A DNA stretch of 64,000 nt, from assembly GCF_050749815.1 (NCBI RefSeq), contig NZ_CP192735.1, positions 3,348,001 through 3,412,000 on the forward strand, in the 5' to 3' direction. The notes beneath the pieces were generated by a model. That model was not told the origin of the DNA. It worked only from the letters and a program-made list of their open reading frames with translations, and did not search any database. Below are positions 42,186-52,030 of this stretch, piece after piece. How positions within the stretch are numbered: the stretch's first letter is position 1; every line of letters begins with the position of its first letter. A program made the position numbers and the translations under genes. The stretch is from Dyella_A sp050749815. GTDB lineage: Bacteria > Pseudomonadota > Gammaproteobacteria > Xanthomonadales > Rhodanobacteraceae.

Positions 42186-42392
42186 ATGAGTGCAGGACAA
42201 GGCAGTAGCGGCAACGTGATCGCCGCGGTGTGCAGCTTCTTCATCCCCGGCCTGGGCCAGCTGGTGCAGGGGCGCCTGCTCAAGGCGATCGTGATGTTCG
42301 TGCTGGCCGCGGTGCTGTGGTGGTTCCTGCTGGGCTGGATCATCCACCTGTGGTCGATCCTCGACGCGGCGCTGTTCAAGCCCGCGAACTGA
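42186..42392 (+). CDS. Small membrane protein with PGLGQ motif
   Basis: A 68-aa protein: Gly/Ser-rich N-terminus, then CSFFIPGLGQLVQGRLLKAI and two hydrophobic helices (MFVLAAVLWWFLLGWIIHLW). The PGLGQ turn is like that in TM2-domain and related small membrane proteins. Shine-Dalgarno AGGAG is present. Divergent from bioB and 16 bases before comF, so probably co-transcribed with comF. Function unknown. Confidence 0.85.
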   Translation: MSAGQGSSGNVIAAVCSFFIPGLGQLVQGRLLKAIVMFVLAAVLWWFLLGWIIHLWSILDAALFKPAN

Positions 42393-42408
42393 CCCCGCGA
42401 TCCCGCGC

Positions 42409-43119
42409 ATGGATGCGCTCCGCTCCCGCCTCAGTGCCATCGGCCACTGGCTGCTGCCGCTGCGCTGCCTGCTGTGCGGCGATGCCGGCCACGACGGTCT
42501 GGATCTGTGCCGCGACTGCGCGGCCGAGCTGCCGCGCAACCGTTCGTGCTGCGCGCGTTGTGCCCTGCCGCTGGCGCTACCGGCCGCATTGTGCGGACGC
42601 TGCCAGCGCCATCCGCCGCCGTGGCAGGCGGCGTGGTCGCCGTTCCGCTACGGCTGGCCGCTGGACCGGCTGGAGTCGCGCTTCAAGTTCTCGCGCGAGC
42701 TGGCGGCCGGCCGCTCGCTGGTGGCGCTGTGGCAGCGTGAGGCGCGGCCAATCGAGCTGCCGGCGCTGATCGTGCCGGTGCCGCTGCATCGCGGGCGGCT
42801 GCGCCAGCGTGGCTACAACCAGGCGCTGGAACTGGCCCGGCCGCTGGCCCGCGCGTTCGGCGTGTCGCTGCGCCACGACCTGCTGCTGCGCACGCATTCC
42901 ACCGCCGCACAGAGCGAGCTGGATGCGCCATCGCGCCGCCGCAACGTGCGCGGTGCCTTCGCGGTCGCGCCGCGCGCCGCGCTGCCGTCCCACGTGACGG
43001 TGCTGGACGACGTGATGACCACGGGCGCCACGCTGGCCGAGTGCGCTCGCGTGCTCAAACGTGCCGGCGTGGCGCGGGTGGATGTGTGGGCGCTGGCGCG
43101 CGCGCCAGTGAGGAAATGA
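42409..43119 (+). CDS. ComF family protein (phosphoribosyltransferase-like)
   Basis: 236 aa: N-terminal Cys pairs (CLLCGD, CRDCAAE, CCARCALPL, CGRCQ) form a zinc-ribbon-like element, then a PRTase-like domain with PVPLHRGRLRQRGYNQ and the PRPP motif VLDDVMTTGATL. ComF/GntX proteins are tied to DNA uptake or carbon metabolism; the role here is unknown. The comF-bio gene neighbourhood is common in gammaproteobacteria (E. coli gntX lies next to bioH). Confidence 0.9.
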   Translation: MDALRSRLSAIGHWLLPLRCLLCGDAGHDGLDLCRDCAAELPRNRSCCARCALPLALPAALCGRCQRHPPPWQAAWSPFRYGWPLDRLESRFKFSRELAAGRSLVALWQREARPIELPALIVPVPLHRGRLRQRGYNQALELARPLARAFGVSLRHDLLLRTHSTAAQSELDAPSRRRNVRGAFAVAPRAALPSHVTVLDDVMTTGATLAECARVLKRAGVARVDVWALARAPVRK

Positions 43120-43128
43120 TTGAGGCGA

Positions 43129-43192
43129 GAAGCGAGAGGTGAGAGAAAGCCACGGCTCGCCGCGCGCTGCCCCCTCTCACTTCTCACTCCTC
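43129..43192. repeat. GAGAAG-type inverted repeat between comF and ubiA
   Basis: GAGAAGCGAGAGG near 43129 faces CCTCTCACTTCTC near 43174 (one G-T pair), within a purine- then pyrimidine-rich stretch. It lies between convergent genes and could act as a terminator or be a dispersed repeat. Confidence 0.6.
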
Positions 43193-43211
43193 TCCCCTCA
43201 CTCCTGCCTTT

Positions 43212-44228
43212 TCACCTGAGCGCCAGCGCCACCACGATGCCCGCCCACAGCACCAGCCCCAGCCAGTTGTTGTGGCGGAACGCGGCCAGGCACGCGTCGC
43301 GGTCGCGTCCGCGGATGCGCCACAGCTGGTAGCCGAACAGCGCCACGCTGCCGGCCAGCGCCAGCCAGTACGGCCAGCCCAGCTGCGCGCGCTGGCCGAC
43401 GAACAGCATGGTCAGCTCGAACGTGGCCATCAGGATCGCCAGGATCGGCAGGTCGGCATCGCCGAACAGGATCGCGGTGGATTTCGCGCCGGCCTTCAGA
43501 TCGTCCTCGCGGTCGACCATGGCGTACTCGGTGTCGTAGATCACCGACCACAGGATGTTGCCGATGAACAGCAACCAGCCCAGCGGCGGCACGTGGTTCG
43601 TCACGGCGGCGAAGGCCATCGGGATCGCCCACCCGAACGCCGCGCCCAGCACCACCTGCGGCATGTAGGTGTAGCGCTTGGTGAACGGATACAGCGCCGC
43701 CAGCGCCGCGCCGGCGAACGACAATTTGATCGTCAGCGCATTGGTGAACAGCACCAGCACGAAGGCGAACGCCAGCAGCGCAACGAACACCACCAATGCC
43801 TCGCGCGGCGTCACCCGGCCGCTGGCGATCGGCCGGCCGGCGGTGCGCGCCACCTGCGGGTCGAGCTTGCGGTCGGCGTAGTCGTTGATGGCGCAGCCGG
43901 CCGCGCGCATGGCGAACACGCCCAGGGTGAAGATGATCAGCGTCGACCACGGCGGGAAGTCGCCGGCCGCCAGCCACAGCGCCCACCAGGTCGGCCACAG
44001 CAGCAGCAGCGCGCCCACCGGGCGATCCATGCGAGTGAGCACCAGGTAGTCGCGGGCTTTTTCGCGCACGTGCGGCGGCAGCGGCGCGAGCAGGCGGTCG
44101 AGCACGCGGGTGGCGCGCTGCGAGGCATCGGCCGGGCGCACCGGCTTGCGGCCGGCGGCGGCTGATCGCGGCCGCGCGGCCGGCGGCGGAGCGGGACGGC
44201 GGGGGCGTTTGCGAGAGGTCGGGGCCAT
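43212..44228 (-). CDS. ubiA: 4-hydroxybenzoate polyprenyltransferase
   Basis: Inner-membrane enzyme attaching the polyprenyl tail to 4-hydroxybenzoate in ubiquinone synthesis. The core matches UbiA: RMDRPVGALLLLWPTWWALWLA, the first Asp motif N115-D-x2-D-x3-D (INDYADRKLD) and the second YDTEYAMVDREDD, with about eight membrane segments. Start ATG 44228. About 45 residues precede the usual N-terminus and are Arg/Pro/Ala-rich (SRKRPRRPAPPPAARPR), so the true start may lie further in. ubiC is not adjacent. Confidence 0.95.
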   Translation of the reverse strand: MAPTSRKRPRRPAPPPAARPRSAAAGRKPVRPADASQRATRVLDRLLAPLPPHVREKARDYLVLTRMDRPVGALLLLWPTWWALWLAAGDFPPWSTLIIFTLGVFAMRAAGCAINDYADRKLDPQVARTAGRPIASGRVTPREALVVFVALLAFAFVLVLFTNALTIKLSFAGAALAALYPFTKRYTYMPQVVLGAAFGWAIPMAFAAVTNHVPPLGWLLFIGNILWSVIYDTEYAMVDREDDLKAGAKSTAILFGDADLPILAILMATFELTMLFVGQRAQLGWPYWLALAGSVALFGYQLWRIRGRDRDACLAAFRHNNWLGLVLWAGIVVALALR

Positions 44229-44374
44229 CACGAAAGTCTAGCGTGCCGCCTGGCCGGGTTTGGCGACCGTCGGCTCAAGTCGCCCCGGCCGCGGTCGATA
44301 GAACATGCGAAGGCATCGCTTCGGACCCGCACACTGGACCGGAACGATGGCCGCTTCTCGACGCCGGGAGCCTC

Positions 44375-45439
44375 GTGTCCACCGAATTCGCGCAAGCCGC
44401 TGACACCTTGCCGCCGCTGTTCGCGGAGCTGGCCGCGTGGGCCGGCAACGAGGGCGCGCCGCCGCTGCGCGTGCTCGATTCCGTGGCGCAGTTCACCCAT
44501 CACCGCGACATCGACGCGCTCGACCACAGCCTCACGCTGTCGCTGGCCGAGCTGGCCGATGCGCACGTGGTCACGCTGTACAAGCGCAGCGGCGGGCGCG
44601 GCGACCCGTGCGAGCGGCTGGTGCGCTGCAGCCGCAACGAGCACGGCCGCTACGGTGTGGCCCTGCTGCCGCAGGCGGCCGACGCGGCCAGCCAGACCCT
44701 GCTGCGACAGAGCGAGCGCGACGGTGGCTGCGTGCGCCTGCGCGACGGCAACTACGGCATGCTGGTGCCGATCCGCCGCGACGGCCGCGTGATCGGCGCG
44801 CTGATGCTCGAGGGCAAGCATCCGCTGGATCACCTGCGCCTGCTGGTGGAAGGCTTCGCGCGCATCTACGCCAACTACATCGCCCTGCTCGACGAGAGCG
44901 AGCGCGACAAGCTCACCGGCCTGTACAACCGGCGCACCTTTGAGCGCCACATGGAGCGCCGGCTCAAGAGCGCCGGGCGGGGCGACGGCGGCAGCCGCTG
45001 GCTGGCGATCCTCGACATCGATCACTTCAAGCGCATCAACGACACCTGGGGCCACCTGTACGGCGACGAGGTGATCCTGGTGATCGCCCAGCAGATGCGC
45101 GCCAGCTTTCGTCAGGGCGACGCGCTGTTCCGCTTTGGCGGCGAGGAGTTCCTGGTGTTGCTGGAGGCGGCCGACGAGCCCTCCGCCGGCGTTGCGTTGG
45201 AACGCTTCCGCACCCGCGTGCAGAACCACGTGTTTCCGCAGATCGGCCAGGTCACGGTAAGCGTGGGCTACGCCGCGGTGGGCGAGCACGACTATCCCGC
45301 CACCGTGCTCGATCGGGCGGACAAGGCGCTGTATTTCGCCAAGAACCACGGCCGAAACCGGGTGTTCAACTACGAGACGCTGCGCGCCCAGGGGTCGCTG
45401 GAAGACGGCATCGCGCCCGGCAGCGTCGACCTGTTCTGA
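44375..45439 (+). CDS. Diguanylate cyclase with N-terminal sensory domain
   Basis: Makes c-di-GMP from GTP. 354 aa from the GTG at 44375 (GGGAG five bases upstream; longer in-frame starts lack support). Residues about 40-190 form a GAF-like sensory region (LDSVAQFTHHRDIDALDHSLTLSLAEL ... GMLVPIRRDGRVIGALML). The GGDEF domain has DKLTGLYNRRTFE and the active-site GGEEF. The inhibitory I-site RxxD (RQGD) lies exactly five residues upstream, so product feedback is expected. No EAL domain, membrane segment or signal peptide. Confidence 0.93.
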   Translation: MSTEFAQAADTLPPLFAELAAWAGNEGAPPLRVLDSVAQFTHHRDIDALDHSLTLSLAELADAHVVTLYKRSGGRGDPCERLVRCSRNEHGRYGVALLPQAADAASQTLLRQSERDGGCVRLRDGNYGMLVPIRRDGRVIGALMLEGKHPLDHLRLLVEGFARIYANYIALLDESERDKLTGLYNRRTFERHMERRLKSAGRGDGGSRWLAILDIDHFKRINDTWGHLYGDEVILVIAQQMRASFRQGDALFRFGGEEFLVLLEAADEPSAGVALERFRTRVQNHVFPQIGQVTVSVGYAAVGEHDYPATVLDRADKALYFAKNHGRNRVFNYETLRAQGSLEDGIAPGSVDLF

Positions 45440-45451
45440 GGGGCCGCCCGC

Positions 45452-46765
45452 TCAGCGCGGCGGCAGGCGCGGGTGGGTCTCCTCGGCCCGCCATGCCATC
45501 CAGCCGCCCGAGGCCAGCAACAGCACCGCGGTGAAGCCGAACGCCGGCGCCAGCGCGCCGCGCGCCTGGGCGATCAGGCCCAGCACCAGCGCGCCCAGCG
45601 CATAGCCGGTGTCACGCCAGTAGCGATAAGTGCCCAGCGCGGAGCTGCGCCAGTCCGGGTGGGCGATGTCGGCCACGGCGGCGATCAGGTTGGGATACAG
45701 CAGCGCCATGCCCAGCCCCATCACGATCGCCGCGCCCAGCCATGCCGCCATCGTGTGCACCAGCGGCACCGTCGCCACGCCCGCCGCCAGCAGCCACAGG
45801 CCGGCGACCACCGGCCGCTTGCGCCCGATGCGGTCCGACAGCGGGCCGGTCCACAACTGCGAGGCGCCCCACACCAGGCCGTAGGTGCCGGTGATCCAGC
45901 CAATCGCCACCAGCCCCAGGCCTTGCTCGTGCAGGTACAGCGGAAACAGCACCCACAGCAGCGTGTCGGCCACCTTGTTCGCTACGCCGGCCTGGCACAG
46001 CGCGCCGAAGGTGGGATGGCGGAACGAGACGAAGGCGAACACTGCGCGGGAGTCCGGCTGCGCGGGCAGACCCTGCGCAAAGCGCGGCGGCGGCCCGGTG
46101 TGCTGGCGCTGCGCGTGGCGGTGGCTTTCCGCGCGGGCCCACGGCAGCGTCTCGCGCACGAACAGCGCCGCCGTCGCGAGCCCCGCGGCGATCACCGCCA
46201 GCGCAAACCACAGCAGCGCCGGACGCGGCCCGTAGCGGTGGCTGAGGTAGCCGGTGGCGATGCCGGCCAGGCCCACCGCGGCGTAGCCGGCGAACTCGTT
46301 GATGCCGGTGGCCAGGCCGCGCTGCTCGGCGCGGGTGATGTCCACCTTGCTGGTCACCGTCATGCTCCAGGCAAAACCCTGGTTGATGCCGAGGAACAGG
46401 TTCGCCGCCACGATCCACCACCAGTTCGGCGCGAAGTAGATCAGCAGCGGAATCGGGATCGCCGCGACCCAGCCCATCAGCAGCACCGGCTTGCGGCCGA
46501 TCCGCTCGGACAGCCGCCCCGCGACGAAATTGAGCGCGCCCTTGACCAGCCCGAACGAGATCACGAACGCCATCAGGTAGACGAAAGAGCGGGGCGGCAC
46601 GCCGAAATCGTGGCTGGCCACCACCGGCAGCACGTTGCGTTCCATGCCGATCACCAGCCCCACCAGCGCCACCTGCAGCGCCTGCCACACGAACTGGTGC
46701 AGGTTGCGGCGGATGCCGGGATGGTGGGCATCGTGCGGCGAGGTGGGCGCTTGCGGTGGGCTCAT
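45452..46765 (-). CDS. MFS transporter
   Basis: A 437-aa major facilitator with 12 predicted membrane segments. The MFS loop motif appears twice (GRLSERIGRKPVLLMGW and GPLSDRIGRKRPVVAGLW), with a His/Pro-rich central loop. Substrate unknown. It starts 50 bases after ilvA on the same strand and may be read from the BCAA operon, but no coupling overlap exists. Convergent with the GGDEF gene. Confidence 0.88.
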   Translation of the reverse strand: MSPPQAPTSPHDAHHPGIRRNLHQFVWQALQVALVGLVIGMERNVLPVVASHDFGVPPRSFVYLMAFVISFGLVKGALNFVAGRLSERIGRKPVLLMGWVAAIPIPLLIYFAPNWWWIVAANLFLGINQGFAWSMTVTSKVDITRAEQRGLATGINEFAGYAAVGLAGIATGYLSHRYGPRPALLWFALAVIAAGLATAALFVRETLPWARAESHRHAQRQHTGPPPRFAQGLPAQPDSRAVFAFVSFRHPTFGALCQAGVANKVADTLLWVLFPLYLHEQGLGLVAIGWITGTYGLVWGASQLWTGPLSDRIGRKRPVVAGLWLLAAGVATVPLVHTMAAWLGAAIVMGLGMALLYPNLIAAVADIAHPDWRSSALGTYRYWRDTGYALGALVLGLIAQARGALAPAFGFTAVLLLASGGWMAWRAEETHPRLPPR

Positions 46766-46815
46766 GCGCGCATCGTAGCGCTCGGGGTTCGGCGCGCGCG
46801 GGAGGGAATATCGCC

Positions 46816-48399
46816 TCAGCGCGCCGCCGTGACCGCGGCCTCGCGTGCGTGCACGCCCGCCTTGGCCGGCTCGCACAGCAGCAGCCGGTAGGCCGGGTTG
46901 GCGCTCTCGTCGCGGTGCGGATAACCCAGCGTGGCGAGGAAGCGTGCGAACAGGGCGCGCTCGGCCGGCGGCACCTGCAGACCGACCAGGATCTGGCCGT
47001 GGTCGGCGCCCTGGTTGCGGTAGTGGAACAGGCTGACGTTCCAGTCCGGGTGCAGTTGCGCCAGGAAGCGCAGCAGCGCGCCTGGGCGCTCGGGAAAGTC
47101 GAAGCGGTACAGCCGCTCGTCCTGCGCCAGCGGTGAGCGGCCGCCCACCATGTGCCGCAGGTGCAACTTGGCCAGCTCGTCGTCGCTCAGGTCCAGCACG
47201 CCGAAGCCCTGCGCGCGGAAGGCGCGCGCCAGCGCCGCGCTTTCTTCGCGTCCGCCGGTGCGCACGCCGACGAACAGGTGCGCCTCGCGCGTGTCGCCGA
47301 TGCGGTAGTTGAACTCGGTCAGGCTGTGCCCGCCCAGCACCTCGCAGAAGCGGCGGAAGCTGCCGCGCTCCTCCGGGATGGTCACCGCGAACAACGCCTC
47401 GCGCCGCTCGCCCACCTCGGCGCGATCGGCGACGAAGCCGAGCCGGTCGAAATTCATGTTGGCGCCGGAACACACCGCCACCAGCGTCTGGTCCTTGAGA
47501 CCGTGCGCGGCGGCGTACTGCTTCAGGCCGGCGATGGCCAGGGCGCCGGAGGGTTCCGGCACCGTACGCGTGTCGGCGAACACGTCCTTGATCGCTGCGC
47601 AGATCGCGTCGGTGTCGACGCAGATCATGTCGTCCACGTATTGCCGGCAGATCGCGAAGGTAAGCGCGCCGACCTGCTTCACCGCGGTGCCGTCGGCGAA
47701 CAGGCCGACCTCGTCCAGCGCCACCCGCTCGTCGGCGGCCAGCGATTGCGTCATCGCGTTCGCCGCCGTGCTCTGCACGCCGATCACCTTCACTTCCGGT
47801 CGTACCGCCTTGACGAAGGCGGCGACGCCGGCCAGCAGGCCGCCGCCGCCGACCGGCACGAAGATCGCATGCAACGGGCCGGCGTGCTGGCGCAGCACTT
47901 CCATGCCGACCGTGCCCTGGCCGGCGATCACGTCCGGGTCGTCGAACGGATGCACCAGGGTGTAGCCGTGCTCGGCCTGCAGGCGGGCGGCTTCGGCCTG
48001 TGCCTCGCTGTAGGAGTCGCCGGCGAGCACCACCGTGACCGCCTCCCCACCGATCGCGCGTACCGCATCCACCTTCACCTGCGGTGCGGTCTGCGGCATC
48101 ACGATGGTGGCGCGCACGCCCAGCCGCGCCGCGGCCAGCGCCACGCCCTGGGCATGGTTGCCGGCGGAAGCGGCGATCACGCCGCGCGCGCGTGCCGGCG
48201 CGTCCAGGTGGACCATCTTGTTGTAGGCGCCGCGCAGCTTGAACGAGAACACTGGCTGGTTGTCCTCGCGCTTGAGCAGCACGGTGTTGCCCAGCCGCCG
48301 CGACAGGGCGGGGGCCGGATCAAGCTCGGTCTCGCGCGCCACCTCGTAGACACGCGCGGTGAGCACGCGGCGCAGCAGGTCGAGCCCGTCGTCGCTCAT
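46816..48399 (-). CDS. ilvA: Threonine ammonia-lyase, biosynthetic
   Basis: Deaminates threonine to 2-oxobutyrate, the committed step to isoleucine. About 527 aa. PLP lysine Lys54 in FSFKLRGAYNKM, SAGNHAQGVALAA, phosphate loop VGGGGLLAG. Two C-terminal ACT-like regulatory repeats follow (ALFAVTIPEERGSFRRFCEVL; YRFDFPERPGALLRFLAQL), which mark the isoleucine-inhibited biosynthetic form. The start is either ATG 48399 or GTG 48408; the latter overlaps the stop of the ilvM-like gene. Last biosynthetic gene of the operon. Confidence 0.95.
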   Translation of the reverse strand: MSDDGLDLLRRVLTARVYEVARETELDPAPALSRRLGNTVLLKREDNQPVFSFKLRGAYNKMVHLDAPARARGVIAASAGNHAQGVALAAARLGVRATIVMPQTAPQVKVDAVRAIGGEAVTVVLAGDSYSEAQAEAARLQAEHGYTLVHPFDDPDVIAGQGTVGMEVLRQHAGPLHAIFVPVGGGGLLAGVAAFVKAVRPEVKVIGVQSTAANAMTQSLAADERVALDEVGLFADGTAVKQVGALTFAICRQYVDDMICVDTDAICAAIKDVFADTRTVPEPSGALAIAGLKQYAAAHGLKDQTLVAVCSGANMNFDRLGFVADRAEVGERREALFAVTIPEERGSFRRFCEVLGGHSLTEFNYRIGDTREAHLFVGVRTGGREESAALARAFRAQGFGVLDLSDDELAKLHLRHMVGGRSPLAQDERLYRFDFPERPGALLRFLAQLHPDWNVSLFHYRNQGADHGQILVGLQVPPAERALFARFLATLGYPHRDESANPAYRLLLCEPAKAGVHAREAAVTAAR

Positions 48400-48404
48400 G
48401 GCGC

Positions 48405-48677
48405 TCACGCACCCGCAGCCGGGTCCGATGGCACCGCCGCAGGCGCGGGCAATTCCACCGCCTCGATCACGTCCACCAGCTTGCGCGCCTGCTTGAGGAT
48501 CTGCTCGATCGATTCGTCGCCGCCGTGGGTGACCACGATCAGACGCGACACCTCGATGTCGGTGGTTGGCGCCACGTTGAGCGAGTCGATGTTGTAGCCG
48601 CGCGAGGAGAACAGCCCCGCCACGCGCACCAGCGCGCCGGATTCGTTCTGCAGCAGGAGAGAGAGCGTGTGTTTCAT
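48405..48677 (-). CDS. ilvM: Acetolactate synthase small subunit, short ACT-only type
   Basis: A 90-aa regulatory subunit: an ACT domain (HTLSLLLQNESGALVRVAGLFSSRGYNIDSLNV ... SRLIVVTHGGDE) with no second domain. That length fits IlvM-type subunits rather than IlvH/IlvN of ~160 aa. Partner of the large subunit encoded 166 bases upstream; its stop is fused to the ilvA start region. Whether valine inhibits this enzyme cannot be read from sequence. Confidence 0.88.
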   Translation of the reverse strand: MKHTLSLLLQNESGALVRVAGLFSSRGYNIDSLNVAPTTDIEVSRLIVVTHGGDESIEQILKQARKLVDVIEAVELPAPAAVPSDPAAGA

Positions 48678-48842
48678 GGGATCCCGTGACGCGTGTTCTT
48701 GCCTTTTCCGGTCACTGACCGACGTTCAAGCTCGGCCGAGTGGTGACGGGCGATGAGTTCTGGCGTGGATGAGTCACTGGATGGCCGGCATTCGGTGCTG
48801 AACAGCGCTTCCAGCGTCTTTGCCTTGCGTGCGGCAGTTCTC

Positions 48843-50753
48843 CTAGAACATGTCCGCCGGCCCGCCGTCGGCGGCCTCCGGCGGCGTGCGCGAGGCGATG
48901 TGCTCGCCGGTGATCATCTGCGCGTAGGTCATGCCGGGGCCGACCATCGGATAGACGCCGGCGTCCGGGTCGATGATCACCTCGAGGAAGGCCGGGCCTT
49001 CGAACGCCAGGAAATCGGCGATCACCCGCTCGATGTCGTCCGGCTGGTCCAGCCGCTGCGCCCAGGCGAAGCCGTCGGCCTGTGCGGCCTTGACGAAATC
49101 TTTGGTGTGCAACGTCTTGTCCGAGGAGGCGAAGCGGCTCTCGAAGAACAGCTTCTGCCACTGCCGCACCATGCCGTCGCCGGCGTTGTTGAACACCACC
49201 ACCTTCAGCGGCAGACCGTAGGTGGTAACGGTTTCCAGCTCGCCAAAGTTCATGCGGATGCTGGCGTCACCGTCGATGTCGATCACCAGTGAGTCCGGAC
49301 GCGCGAACTGCGCGCCGATCGCCGCCGGCAGGCCGAAGCCCATCGTGCCCATCGAACCGGAGGTGAGCCATTGGCGTGGTCCGCGGAAGTCGAAGTACTG
49401 CGCTGCCCACATCTGGTGCTGGCCGACGCCGGTGGCGATGATCGCGCGGCCGTCGGTGATGCGGTTGATCGCCTCGATCACGGCGTACGGCTGGATCATC
49501 GCGCTGGTGCGGTCGTAGTTCATCGCGTGCACGCGCTTGAGTTCGGCCACGTGCCGGTGCCACACGTCGTATCGGCCGTCGCCCTGCGGGCGGAAGCCCT
49601 GCGCCTTGCCGTAGCGGCGCAGCCGGTCGAGCGTGCGCACCAGCGGGCCGCAGTGGTGCCACTGCACCGCCTTCACCTTGCCGATCTCGGCCGGGTCGAT
49701 GTCCACCTGGGCGATGAAGCGCGCGCGCGGCGCGAACTTGCCCGGCACGCCGGCCACGCGGTCGTCGAAGCGCGCGCCCAGCGCCAGCACGAAATCGCAA
49801 TCCTCCACCGCATAGTTGGCGTACGCGGTGCCGTGCATGCCCAGCATGTGCAGGGCCAGCGGCGCGGTGGTATCGACCGCGCCGATGCCCATCAGGGTGG
49901 TGGTCACCGGCAGGCCGAACGCTTCGGCGAAGGCGCGCAGCGCCTCGGCGGCTTCCGCGGCGATGATGCCGCCGCCGGCGTAGATCAGCGGCCGCTTCGC
50001 CTGGCCCAGCGCGGCGAAGAAGGCCGCGCAGTCGGCGTCGGTGAGGTGGGCCTGTTCCACCGCGCGCATCCGCGCGCGGTAGCCGGGAATCGCCAGCTGG
50101 CCCTCGCCCTGGAAGGTCAGCGCGGCGTTCTGCACGTCCTTGGGGATGTCCACCACCACCGGGCCGGGACGCCCGCTGCGGGCCAGTTCGAAGGCGGTGC
50201 GCAGGGTCGGTTCCAGCTTGGCCGGGTCGGTGACCAGGAACACGTGCTTGGCGCAGGCACTCATGATGCTGCTGATCGGCGCCTCCTGGAACGCGTCGCT
50301 GCCGATCGCCGCGGTGGGCACCTGGCCACAGATCACCACCAGCGGGATCGAGTCGGCCATCGAGTCGCGCACCGGCGTCACCGTGTTGGTGGCGCCCGGG
50401 CCGGAGGTGACCACCGCCACGCCGACCTTGCCGGAGGCGCGCGCATAGCCGGCGGCCATGAAGCCTGCGCCCTGCTCGTTGGCCGGCACGATCAGCGGCA
50501 TCGCATCGCGGCCGTCCTCGCGCGGGTGCTCGGCGTTGTAGCGGAACACCGCGTCATACACCGGCAGGATCGCGCCGCCGGAGTAGCCGAACAGCACGTC
50601 CGCGCCTTCGTCGGCCAGTACCTGCACCACGATCTCGGCACCGCTCATGGCGCTGCCGGCGAGCGGATGCACGCCCGGCGGCGGCAGCGTCGCCGGTGCG
50701 GCGTGCGGAGCCTGTCGGGTGTCCGGTGCAGCTTTCAACGATGGCGCGTTCAT
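48843..50753 (-). CDS. ilvG: Acetolactate synthase large subunit
   Basis: ThDP-dependent enzyme making acetolactate or acetohydroxybutyrate. 636 aa; a Pro/Ala-rich N-terminal stretch of ~35 residues precedes the catalytic core (MSGAEIVVQVLADEGADVLFGYSGGAILPVYD). The catalytic Glu lies in VPANEQGAGFMAAGYARASGK; the FAD/ThDP regions are TSGPGATNTVTP and VIDIDGDASIRMN. The ATG at 50753 has GAAGGA about nine bases upstream. Paired with the short ACT subunit, so the ilvG name was preferred to ilvB/ilvI. Confidence 0.94.
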   Translation of the reverse strand: MNAPSLKAAPDTRQAPHAAPATLPPPGVHPLAGSAMSGAEIVVQVLADEGADVLFGYSGGAILPVYDAVFRYNAEHPREDGRDAMPLIVPANEQGAGFMAAGYARASGKVGVAVVTSGPGATNTVTPVRDSMADSIPLVVICGQVPTAAIGSDAFQEAPISSIMSACAKHVFLVTDPAKLEPTLRTAFELARSGRPGPVVVDIPKDVQNAALTFQGEGQLAIPGYRARMRAVEQAHLTDADCAAFFAALGQAKRPLIYAGGGIIAAEAAEALRAFAEAFGLPVTTTLMGIGAVDTTAPLALHMLGMHGTAYANYAVEDCDFVLALGARFDDRVAGVPGKFAPRARFIAQVDIDPAEIGKVKAVQWHHCGPLVRTLDRLRRYGKAQGFRPQGDGRYDVWHRHVAELKRVHAMNYDRTSAMIQPYAVIEAINRITDGRAIIATGVGQHQMWAAQYFDFRGPRQWLTSGSMGTMGFGLPAAIGAQFARPDSLVIDIDGDASIRMNFGELETVTTYGLPLKVVVFNNAGDGMVRQWQKLFFESRFASSDKTLHTKDFVKAAQADGFAWAQRLDQPDDIERVIADFLAFEGPAFLEVIIDPDAGVYPMVGPGMTYAQMITGEHIASRTPPEAADGGPADMF

Positions 50754-50788
50754 CAGCAAACATCCTTCAACGTTGGGTGGGTCCTTCA

Positions 50789-51001
50789 CTCCCTCTCCCC
50801 GCTTCGCAGGAGAGAAGGCTTCAAGCAACGGCAACCGGCGTCCCGCGAGATGCCGGCTTTTTGCTCCCTCTCCCCTGGTGGCGCAGCCGCCGGGGGAGAG
50901 GGCTGGGGTGAGGGGGGCTCTGGCTCTTTGCCGCGGATGGCGGCCGAAGCCCAGAGCGCCCCCTCACCCAACCCTCTCCCCCGCGGAGCAGGGGAGAGGG
51001 C
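50789..51001. repeat. REP-like hairpin elements between ilvC and ilvG
   Basis: An inverted pair of the same family as at bioF: CTCCCTCTCCCCTGG... with GGGGGAGAGGGCTGGGGTGA (about 50868-50915), and CCCCCTCACCCAACCCTCTC...GGGGAGAGGG (about 50961-51000). There is also a degenerate single element near 50789-50815. They lie inside the operon and could stabilise or cut the message. Confidence 0.8.
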
Positions 51002-51013
51002 TTCGAGCTCGCG

Positions 51014-52026
<1,013 letters not shown>

Positions 52027-52030
<4 letters not shown>

